From Chromobotia macracanthus (taxonomy: Eukaryota; Chordata; Actinopteri; Cypriniformes; Botiidae): a stretch of DNA of 64,000 bases. The notes below the pieces were generated by a model, which ran no database searches, was not told the DNA's origin, and worked only from the letters and a program-made list of their open reading frames with translations. Each line of letters begins with the position of its first letter. Position 1 is the stretch's first letter. This document shows positions 40,156 to 49,850 of the stretch, in pieces. The position numbers and the translations under genes are program-made. The stretch covers positions 1,054,001 to 1,118,000 of the forward strand of contig JAZGTH010000073.1 of the NCBI GenBank assembly GCA_036877525.1, in the 5' to 3' direction.

Positions 40156-40288
40156 CATGCATTTGGCAGCCTCTTGCAGTGCATTTTAGTTATACGTTTT
40201 TTATCAGTTTGTGCATTCCCTGGGAATCAAACCCACAACCATTGCATCGTTAATACAATGCTCAACCAGTTGAGCTACAGGAACACAT
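40156..40288 (-). repeat. Second tRNA-derived SINE, antisense
   Basis: On the minus strand it reads CCTGTAGCTCAACTGGTTGA, then GGTTTGATTCCCAGGGAATG. It continues toward GCATTTGGCAG-type tail sequence in eroded form. It is the same family as the copy at 52514-52660. It abuts the sense SINE, making a composite. Confidence 0.65.
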
Positions 40289-40750
40289 AAACACTTGAAG
40301 GTTAAGATTCTAGACTGGTTCAGTGAAAGTCCATATTTTTATCCAATTTAAAGTTTTATTCACACATACCCTAACAATTGCTGCTACTGCTGCTGCTGCA
40401 AAATAAAATAAAAGCATGCAAAAGTGTGGAATATGTGTGGGTGTAAATAAGAAATGACACACTTGAATATTTGCACTTTTGTTTTGAAACTATTGCCGTA
40501 TTTTTCCCCTTGTCTCTATTTTTATAATGCTTCTGTATTACTGTAAAAATAACAAATAAAACAATTAGGAATTACACTTTACAAATAAATATAATCCTGT
40601 TCTTAAAGACTGCATTTTTGTGAGATTCATTTAAACACAAATTTCACTCATAACAAAGTCACTTTTGTTGTCACAAGCTTTATGACAAAAAAGGAAGAAG
40701 CTGTGTCTCATTACTGGTCTAGGTTTTTTTGTTATAAAAATGTTCAGTCA

Positions 40751-41063
40751 GTTACTAGCATTAAGTTTACTATTGAAATACAAGGTGTCAGATTAACAAT
40801 TAATGCAATGCTGTGCAACCTGTACTACTGGTGAGTATGCTTGGTGAGTATACTGTTGATGTTGGGAGAACTTTCCATGGCAAGGGATTTACCAAAAATT
40901 GAGCAGTAGCAACTGCTGTTTAGACCGAACACACAAACTCAACAACACAAAACGGGGCGGTTGTGTTCTACTGGTTAGTGAGTCGGGCTTGTAATCAGAT
41001 AGTTGCTGGTTTGATTCCAGTGCTGGCAAGTAGTAAATGAAATACTCTTGAGCAAAGCACCTA
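40751..41063 (+). repeat. 313-bp duplicated segment, copy 2 (inserted)
   Basis: Near-identical copy of 39812-40124. It is bracketed by a direct repeat of the receiving site: CTAGG plus T-run plus GTTATAAAAATGTT at 40719-40744 (26 nt) and at 41061-41085 (25 nt; one T fewer). The SINE part stops abruptly at the shared CTA. Confidence 0.85.
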
Positions 41064-41815
41064 GGTTTTTTGTTATAAAAATGTTGACACCTTCTGCAAT
41101 TGTTTAAGTGGTATCAATTGTTGAGAGAATTGTTAAACTTTCTTGCCATCTTATTTTAATCTGTCATGAGGCAACATAACAACATAAATTTAAGATTACC
41201 ATGTTTAATACCACAGACATTCTGAAACAGGTCATGAGATGTCGGAGTCAGGAAACACACAAAATACACACACAAGCCTAAGTGTGATAACACTCGGTGA
41301 AACAGGAAGCTTGAATGGCTGACCTCATCTGTAGAACATTTGTCGTCTACAGTTCATTCCTTCTTTTGCTGTTGTGATATGTTTACAATGAGAGACCAAT
41401 GCTGTATACAGTTTAAAAGTTGTTTTTTGTTTATTGATCAATATATAAATCAATACAATGCTGGCAAAAAGAGGACAGGTTAAATTTGTACACAATTCAC
41501 TTCTTCTTGTACCAACATTTTTAGATTGCCTCTACAAGAGCAATATTTCCATTCCCCAAAACTCAAATGATTGTTTTAATAGTTAGGTCAGATGTGATTA
41601 TGGGTAACAGTGTAGACATTGAGAGTAAATAAAATGATAATATTAAAATGTCATATAAAATTCTTTATAGATATACATACAACTTGCAGAACATATCACA
41701 GTTACTAACATCTATTGTTTTATTATATCTGTGACCAAGAAGCAGTATACTGCATATTTCACATTGTATTGAAAATCAGAACAAAATAAAAGCATATCGG
41801 TTGGATTGCAGCCAT

Positions 41816-43980
41816 TTATGGAATCATATTTTCCTCCATCAAATCCTCTGTCGAAAGCCCATTTATTTTTTCAGGTAAGACATAGTTGGAATAATCAATG
41901 TTGGAATAATCTCCATTGGCCTCTGCTCCAGCAGTTGATCCCTCCTCTTCATTCTTGTGAACGTCCTGCTCTGGTGCATCTCTCAGAAAAATCCTTGTGC
42001 CTGAGTTACCTGAACCCTCTCCTGATTGTTCCTCTGTGTCAGGAGTAGTTTCCTCTACGGTAACTGGGAATCTGGTAGAAAACAAAAGCACAAAGGCATT
42101 CAAGAGTGGTCCAACATCCTCTCAGCCCTTCCTGTATTTTTTTAATGTTGAGAACTTCAGAGGCCAGTTTCTAAATCATACAACTGACCTACCAATCAAT
42201 ACTCTTTAAAAACAAAATGTAATGTCCACAAATCAGAGCTTTTCAAATAGATTTTATGCATTTTTCTGGAACTGTATTGTAAGTGTAAAAAAGTATTGAA
42301 AACTACATTAATAAAGAAATTAAGAACATTATATAATAAGCATGTTCCTATTAAGTGAATAACAGGAACACTTATTTATTGAAAAATACACCATAAAATA
42401 TTAAAAGAACAAAAGAAAATGTAGTTTTTTTTAACCTTGTTATCATGTTGATCTGTGAGATGTTTTCAATCTTAGTAAAAAATTACTTTTTTACTAAGAT
42501 TGAGCAGTATGAAATTTAGCACGTAATACAGATATACAACAATTAATACAGATACAGCAAAGATATTACATCTACTGGTTCAGTGACATCAATATAATTC
42601 ATGATGTGGAAGGAAGTGACCCAGCATGAGAGCATAAAAAATTTATGCTGATCAGAAAATGAAACAACCACAGAAAGATAAAAATAAAACAGCGGAAATA
42701 AAAGATTTTGTTTGTGATTGATTTGACATAAATGTAGGGTCATTTACTCCAATTTTTTTGTTAATTGATTAATCTTTAATACATTTTAGCTTGTAATGAA
42801 AGAATTTAATTTGTTGGCACAATAATATTTTAGTCTACAAATACAATAAAAATACAATGTATGTATATGTCTTCATGGGGTTTTTAAGATCATGAGAAAC
42901 ATTTCAGTCAAGTGACCCTAAACTTTTGACCGGTGTGTACATAAGACATTATTACAATGTCTGATTCGAGAAAGGAGGGCAGATGTCTGAGATAATCCGA
43001 TAAAAAGAAAACGTTTATTTTTCTAATACACAGAAACTTTCAAAAAAGAATGTATATCACATTGTCCTGTAAAGCCATATGAATAAATTTATTTTAATAA
43101 AAAAGACTCCTTCAGCATATTGTACACTGACATGTAAAGATAACAGATCTGAATCATGTGAATCATGAGTCAGGAAATGCCCCATGCAGATTTTTGGTGA
43201 GAATCATTTGAAGAAAGAAAGATACCTGAAATTTGTTTTCATTTCATCTCTGTCCAACATTTTATAACTGCTCCTTCATGTTAGAGCAAGCAGTTTGTAA
43301 ACCATTTATGCCCTTTTTTAGGCGGAGAAATGTCTTTAACACCAAGCTCTGTTTTAGTTTTTTTCCATTTTTTTCCCAAACATTTTACAGTACAACCTTG
43401 CAGTTATTCCAATAACCGATAGGGTTTCTTTAGTAAGCTGTTAAAAATAATAAAAATGCTCTCTTTAGGAAAATATCAATAGACCACAAAGCTGTCATGT
43501 AAGTGTTTTTTCATAACCATGATTATAGGCTGAGAAATTTCAAATCTGTTTTAATTAGCCTTTCCAGATATTTTCTTGGGACACAGACCTTTCAGCTGGG
43601 ACAGTGGCCCAGTTTTACCCACAGTTATGCAACTATTTAGCTTATACTAAATCTTGACATGATCAAACAAGGCAAAGCAGCTGAACAGACTCACTGACAC
43701 ACCCCACTCTTGTACTAGTTTTAATTATCAATTACTAATTCCAAATAATAAAGAAATTAATAAATGTGCAACTTACATTTCTGTTACAGCAGAAGGTGGA
43801 AGCCGAGGGCTGTTCCCTGCCAGAGGCACTAAGGGGCCCTTATGTGTCACACAGTTAGCATCATTGTCTTGAGGTCTGCATTTTAACCAGGCATATCTGC
43901 CGTGGGTTGAGGCTCCTAATAATACAAAGTGATAGATGAGCATGACAGGTGTTGCAACTCATGCAGTAATTTAATGTGTG

Positions 43981-44034
<54 letters not shown>

Positions 44035-44512
44035 ACTGAATATGAAACAATTTATAATGAAAACTGAATTGCATTAAATGGCACGTTTCCTGGTTTATAG
44101 GTACCCAGTCTCTGCGCAGAAATAACTGTGTTGCCGTATATCACCGTATATTTATTCAATTCAGAGGTGAATATACTGATATTCTCCCATCTTAACATGG
44201 ATAACTTCACAGTTAACTACACAAATGATTATTCGCATTTTTAGTTGATATTAAATTCGTAAGGCGAGGGAAGACGCTTTTTTAAAGCGCTGCGACACAT
44301 TAGGAAACCACTGGAAATTTCTTCCACTTTTATTACTACAGAGTTTTTACTTTGTTCTGTAAAGCGGTGGTTTATGATACCGCAATCCAAACATCGCATT
44401 AACTAATTCATCATATTAGAAGCACATACATGCTGAAAATCTTACCCTGACTATTGTCCCCAAACAGACATATCATCACCAGTCCCAAAGTTACTACGTG
44501 ATTAAATCTCAT
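41816..44512 (-). CDS. srgn: Serglycin (secretory-granule proteoglycan core protein), complete
   Basis: Three exons: 44446-44512, 43777-43915, 41816-42071 (462 nt, 153 aa; human 158). Exon 1 encodes a signal peptide (MRFNHVVTLGLVMICLFG). Exon 2 carries the conserved N-domain RYAWLKCRPQDNDANCVTHK, matching human RYQWVRC..SNSANC with its two cysteines. Exon 3 starts IFPVTVEE and contains the glycosaminoglycan attachment stretch SGEGSGNSG, followed by an acidic tail. Known serglycin carries chondroitin or heparin chains and packs proteases, histamine and chemokines in granules of blood cells. The Ser-Gly run is much shorter here than the roughly eight-fold repeat in human. Identity rests on exon layout, the cysteine motif and position between vps26a and kifbp, since the rest of the protein diverges strongly. 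An (AT)n tract lies in intron 1 at 43983-44029 and a 36-bp palindrome in intron 2. Confidence 0.9.
42467..42502. repeat. 36-bp near-perfect palindrome in srgn intron 2
   Basis: CAATCTTAGTAAAAAA is followed after a 4-base centre by its reverse complement TTTTTTACTAAGATTG. No family was recognised. Confidence 0.8.
42870..42942. mobile_element. Terminal fragment of a Tc1-like or MITE element
   Basis: The sequence GAGAAACATTTCAGTCAAGT followed by AAACTTTTGACCGGTGTGTA resembles terminal inverted repeats of common teleost Tc1-type elements. The partner terminus was not found in srgn intron 2, so this is probably a fragment. Confidence 0.45.
43983..44029. repeat. (AT)n microsatellite
   Basis: About 23 uninterrupted TA units in srgn intron 1. 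Confidence 0.95.
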
Positions 44513-45898
44513 TCTATTTTTCCTGTCAAGAAAAAGATGTGAAAGAAAATGTCTCAGCGAACTTCAGACAAGAACTTTCCTCTGTTCAATAATATGTCAA
44601 AGACCCTGCCCCTGTATGCGTCATAGTTTCCTGAAATCTGCCTACATCGTCTTGGTTTGGAAAGAGTTTCTGCGCACACAATGGTAAAATGATGTGGGTA
44701 CGTATTAAGGACGACTTTAACAAGCCTTTCTGAGCCGACTGTTTACCACCACCTAACAAAACGAATCAAATTCAATGGTCTTTTAAAAAATATTATTAAT
44801 ACTGAGATTAATAAAACAGAATTCAGATTTAAACAAAACAAAAACTGAAACAAGACAGCTCGAATGGAAGAAAGAGACATAAACAGTATTTAGTATTTTT
44901 AACTCTTAAAATATGATTAATATGATTTAGAACTTTTAATATGTAAATAATGTATCTTAATATCATAATATCATATTTTATGTTAATGTTATAATGTTTT
45001 GTGCAATATTATAACTGCAGTTATGTCAAAGGATCAGGCAGTCCTTTGGGTAGTGCAACTGGTGTGGTCACACAGGGCCCCGCTCTTGAGGGGAGGCCCT
45101 GTGGTGAACAGACTGAGGGGGAGAAACATGGTCAGAAATAGATCAAAGGGGAATCTGCCCTCCAAAATGTGACCGCAAATGGAGCCTGCATCTGCAAAGG
45201 TCGTCGTGGGCCCTGCATACACTTGGGATTTACCTGATTTTGCCACGTTAAAACTGTATGCATATCATTCATAAAATATCTGTCATCTCCAAACAAATGA
45301 TGTTAGAGTGAATCTTAGAAGTAATTTAACCTTCTTTAACTATTTTTTGCTATATTTTTTTAACAAAAATTGCATAAAGGGCCGGCGTCATTGTATGCAC
45401 AGTATTCATGCCCTTTTGACAGTTAGTGTCCTTGCCAAATATTTAAGGGCCTGTCAGACCCAGACTTAAGCAACACATGCTGCAAATCATGTGCTGTAAT
45501 GTCCTGGAGGCCACTACCCCATATCATGGACCCTGACATTTGACAGTTTCTACATTATTTCTTTATAGCAAATCACACTTTATTATTTGCCAACTATTTA
45601 TTTTTGTTATCTGTTGTAACTTTCCTGGAATGTTGGGCAATACTGACTGAATGTATAATAAATGGAGTTAGGGTTACATCCTAGAGAATTCTGCATGAAT
45701 TGACAGTACAAGGTTATTTCCACATTTGAGATCGTTTTTTTATAGCAATTGGCTGGTATTGGCAGGGATTTGCATTAGGCTTATTTAGGACTCAACAATA
45801 CAACATTACGTAACATTACAATGTAATGGGTATTATGATACCCAGAAGAAGAGCTTTGAATGGTATTCCATTAATTCCATTAATGTGTTTACTATATA
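44513..45898. other. srgn upstream region to the Tc1-like element
   Basis: The first 150 bp hold the likely srgn promoter. A GC-richer patch at 45040-45240, including the short palindromic GGGCCCCGCTCTTGAGGGGAG, is unlike its surroundings and may be a repeat I cannot name. The rest is AT-rich with no gene seen. Confidence 0.45.
44617..44632 (-). promoter_or_regulatory. Candidate ETS plus CRE/AP-1-like module upstream of srgn
   Basis: On the srgn strand AGGAAA is followed four bases later by TGACGCA, 105-120 bp upstream of the start codon. An ETS site beside a CRE half-site is, as I recall, the core of the human SRGN promoter. Spacing and motif are the only evidence. Confidence 0.35.
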
Positions 45899-46113
45899 CA
45901 GTCATGTAAAAAAATTAGGACACCCTATGAAAGCCTGTGTATTTTTGTAACATTTTTGCAACATTTTGGATATATGGATATTTAATCTCAATTTTAACAA
46001 TACAGAGAGATTAAAGTAATATATCTAAGCAATTAAAACTGAAGAGGGGATTTTCTGTAAAATGTAATTCCACAAAATGCAAATTCTAACTGAGGTAAAA
46101 GTTAGGACACCCT
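45899..46113 (+). repeat. Left IR/DR of the Tc1-like element
   Basis: About 215 bp. The outer TAGGACACCCT is near 45916 and the inner copy at 46103-46113. It pairs with the right end in inverted orientation. Confidence 0.85.
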
Positions 46114-46205
46114 CACATGTATTCCCTCTTAAAATGGCTCAAATCACACACAGGTGTATCACACCAGGTGCACATAATAAGTAGATCGTTACTCAGCATT
46201 TTTGA

Positions 46206-47224
46206 ATGAGAGCAAAAGAGCTGTCAGAGGCCTTCAGAAAAGAAAATTGTAGCATCCTATCAGTCTGGTAAGGGATTTAAAAAGAGCTCAAAAGATTTTG
46301 TAATCAGCCATTCCACTGTCCAGAAGATCATCTACAAGTGGAGGGCTTTCAAAACAACTGCCAACATGCCCAGGTCTGGTCGCCCCAGCAAGCTCACCCC
46401 AAGAGCAGACCACAAGATGCTAAAAGAGTTCTGCAAAAACCCTAAAATGTCATCTCGGGACCTACAGCAGGCTCTGGCTACTGTTGATGTAAAAGTGCAT
46501 GCCTCTACAATCAGAAAGAGACTGCACAAGTTTAACTTGCATGGGAGGTGTGCAAGGAGGAAACCTTTGCTCTCTGAGAGAAACATCAAGGCCAGACTGA
46601 CATTTGCTAGAGAGAATGTTGACAGACCAGGACTTCTGGAATAATGTTCTTTGGACAGATGAGTCCAAAATTGAATTATTTGGACACCAGAGCAAAGGAC
46701 ATGTTTGATGTAAACCAAAGACAGCATTCCAGGAAAGGAACCTCATACCAACTGTGAAGCATGGAGGTGGAAGTGTCATGGTTTGGGGCTGCTTTGCTGC
46801 AGCAGGACCTGGTCAGCTCACCATCATAGAATCCACCATGAATTCTACTGTGTATCAGAAGGTGCTTGAAGAACATGTGAGACCATCTGTTAGAAAATTA
46901 AAGCTGAAGCGGAACTGGACCATGCAACATGACAATGACCCAAAACATACTAGTAAATCAACCAAAGACTGGCTGAAAAGGCAGAAATGGAGAGTCCTGG
47001 AATGGTCGAGTCAAAATCCAGTTCTGAATCCCATTGAGATGCTGTGGGGTGACTTGAAAAGGGCTGTACATGCAAGAAACCCCTCAAACATCTCACAGCT
47101 GAAAAAATTCTGCATTGAGGAGTGGGGTAAAATTTCTTCAGACCGATATCAGAGACTGGTAGATGGCTACAAGAAGCATCTCATTGCAGTTATTTCAGCC
47201 AAAGGAGGTAACACTAGCTATTAG
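46206..47224 (+). pseudogene. Broken Tc1-type transposase
   Basis: The likely original start is ATG at 46206 (MRAKELSEAFRK). A frameshift near 46240 moves the reading to the frame with GKGFKKSSKDFVISHSTV (paired-like helix-turn-helix) and MPRSGRPSKLTPRADHKMLK. A second frameshift, fitting a 2-nt loss near 46630, follows ENVDRP. Then WTDESK carries the first catalytic Asp. An in-frame TGA lies at 46706-46708. The tail from 46754 to the stop at 47224 is open and includes MQHDNDPKHTSKS (second Asp) and NPIEMLWGDLKR (Glu), so the DD34E triad codons survive. The usual length is about 340 residues. With two frameshifts and one stop it cannot make an active enzyme. Confidence 0.93.
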
Positions 47225-47229
47225 GGGCT

Positions 47230-47434
47230 AGGGTGTCCTATCTTTTTCCTCAGTTAAAATAGGCATTCTTGTAGAATTACATTTACAGAAGCTCTTGAAA
47301 AGACTCTTCTTCAGTTTTAATTGTTTAGTTATTACATTAATCTCTCTGTATTGTTAAAATTGAGACTAAACCATATATTAAAGTTACAAAATACACACGC
47401 TTTCACAGGGTGTCCTAATTTTTTCACATGACTG
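47230..47434 (-). repeat. Right IR/DR of the Tc1-like element
   Basis: About 205 bp. The inner AGGGTGTCCTA is at 47230-47240 and the outer copy is near the tip. It is an imperfect inverted copy of the left end. Confidence 0.85.
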
Positions 47435-49850
47435 TACATAGATTTACAGCTATATTAAAGAAATATTTTGTTAAATTTGTTCACAAAATATTGTAATTCA
47501 AGTAATAACGTAACCCACTGTGTTCTGCATTTTTCATTAGTTGTTTTTGTCTCTCAAGGGAAGCTCTTGGCTTTGTATGTGGAGAAAATCGTTATATGGA
47601 GAGTCATGCATACAGAGAAAGTTTATACTATGTTGTATAATGCTGTATAGTAAGTTTTATATAAAACTGCTGGAACATAAACTTGGTAATATGCATGTGC
47701 AGGAAATGACATACTTAACTAATACATTTTGTCTCCGGGTGTGAGATACGTAATGTATATCTGTGGATTTATGAAACAATGACATAAAATGCAGTAAAGC
47801 CCTTGTGTATGGCCTGCACTCTTTTAGTATGACAATGTCAACAGTTGTAAGCTGTCAAAAAGCTGTCATTTTGCAGGAAGTGGTTTTGCTCAAACAGGAA
47901 ACGACAATGGTTTCTCCATTTATTAATTCACTGCATGGCAAGAGAAGTGTTCCATTGCACGCATCAACAAAAGGAATACGTGGGAAATTCTGTCTTTTAA
48001 TACAAACATCACAACTATTACATTGATATAGCATTTGAAGAAGTTTCTCAGATTTCTATTAACATAGATAATTTGGTCATGCTTAAACCACCCTGATCAC
48101 TTTTTGTCAGATTTAAAGCAATTAATCTACAACTATAAAGTTAGGCTAATGACAAATGTAACAGAAATGACCTGACATTACAATAACAAGGAAAACCCAG
48201 TTAAACAGATGTGTTTTATTAATAAACAACCCATTTGTTTGAATGGCCTTCACATTTTAAAAGTACTGAAATGCAACTGTTTTCTTTCCATGCAAGCAAA
48301 TTATAGCCTAGGCTTGGTTAAGGCCAGAGTCTGTATTTTGCTTGTTTAGTTGGCTGTATATGGCTAAGAGAATGTCTCGAGGCAGAGCCATGGGAAAATT
48401 ACTCATATTTCAAGTATAATGATGTGATGCTAAATCTCAAGACAAAGGAGTCTGCAATTTTGCCTTGGTAGAGCTTTCACAAAGGTCTAGGTCATATATG
48501 GTCTTGCAAAAAGCTGAATACAAGGTTTCATGGTGATGCCTTAGTTGTATTGCTTTTGTAAAAAAAAAAACTGCACACTCTGCATTTCCTCTTCTTTATG
48601 CTTGAAACTATGACACATTTAATTCATGTATTTCTTTTGTAAGCAGGGAAGAGGTATCTTTAGTTTAATCTAGATCAAACCTAGATCCTTGAATTAATCA
48701 TATCTTTCATTTTTAGTTTGGGAAAATGAGGGGCAGATGAATTTATAATCAAATGAATCATTCAGAGTAGAGTTTGAAATCAAAACATATTTGAGATTCT
48801 ACATTATTGTAAAAATAATGGGTGCACGTCTAAAGCCAGTAAATGACATAAATGAGTATTAGGATTGGTAGTTATCTGATATCATATGAATGTCCTGAAA
48901 AATTACCTGTTTAACTGTCAAACTGAGGTATTTGTGAGAGTAGAACAAGGAGAGATAGAAGATAAAGCAAGAGAAAAAGCAGCGAAATATCTACCGAAGG
49001 AAGTGCAATAAGTTTGGGTTATAAGTTGTGGGTCATAAGTTGTGGGTCAACCACTCTTTACATTTTGTACTGGTTTAACTGTCTGTTGAAAATAACCGTT
49101 AGTTGCACAGTTCACTCCTTAAAACACACAATGTTTGTTCCTCCATGACTCAAGGTCCTCTGCCTAATTGTTACCCATAAGAACACTATTCGTAGCGATT
49201 AAAGAAGTACTTCAACTGGTTTAAAATGTTCTCATCGTTCTTGTTATCAATACAGCAGGCACTGTTTTACTTTCCTCTTGGCATTCAGCCAGATAATCTA
49301 CCAACATCCTAGCAAGTGAATAAGCATTGTAGCTGCGCAATGCTGGCTGCTAAACTATGACAGCTTTTCCTGTGTAGGCTGATGTAAAATTCAATATGAA
49401 TGTGAATAGACTCAATTTTGCATTGACAGAACAAGAAAAACTGAAGTCAATTTTGTATTTGTTTATTTATTTGCATACAACACATTAATATTATTATAGC
49501 TATATCTTAACCCTTGGGCTCTACTAACTTACCAATCATCAAATTTAAAAGAACATTGCACTTTTAATAAGATTAAAATTGTACATTACACATTTAAATA
49601 CAGTAGTGACAATAACTCATGCAGCAACATTAGCCCAGAGAGGTTTTTGGTCCCAGGGTAACAAATGATCAGAATAGTTTATAACAAGGTGGTCGTGTAG
49701 TGCTGATACTGTAGATTGCTTTAACCCTGTAAATATGCAAGGTGAAAAACAAAGGGTGGTAAATTTGCCAGTTGTTTATATTTATGTGAGGGACATTACA
49801 CTACAGACAATACACATCAGAAATAACAACAGCCCATGTTCGTCTGATAT
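47435..49850. other. Spacer and kifbp 3' region
   Basis: AT-rich DNA with no supported gene. Short open frames at 47468-47744 and 47805-48026 look random. Minus-strand AATAAA hexamers at 49462-49471, about 380 nt past the kifbp stop, are plausible kifbp polyadenylation signals. Confidence 0.45.

Larger units (their letters stand above)
39224..41815. other. Spacer vps26a / srgn with SINEs and a duplicated segment
   Basis: The first 120 bp are the vps26a upstream region. The middle holds two SINE bodies and two copies of a 313-bp segment, listed separately. On the minus strand AATAAA hexamers at 41719-41724 and 41430-41435 could end srgn transcripts. No gene was seen. Confidence 0.5.
45899..47434 (+). 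mobile_element. Tc1/mariner-family transposon with IR/DR ends, 1536 bp, inactive
   Basis: The element is flanked by TA on both sides (45897-45898, 47435-47436). Ends match as CAGTCATGT(A/G)AAAAAATTAG at 45899 and inverted at 47434. Each end is a long imperfect inverted repeat (45899-46113 and 47230-47434). Each carries the direct repeat TAGGACACCCT twice, once at the tip and once at the inner edge, as in IR/DR-type Tc1 elements such as those of salmonids. The interior carries one broken transposase gene. Confidence 0.95.
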
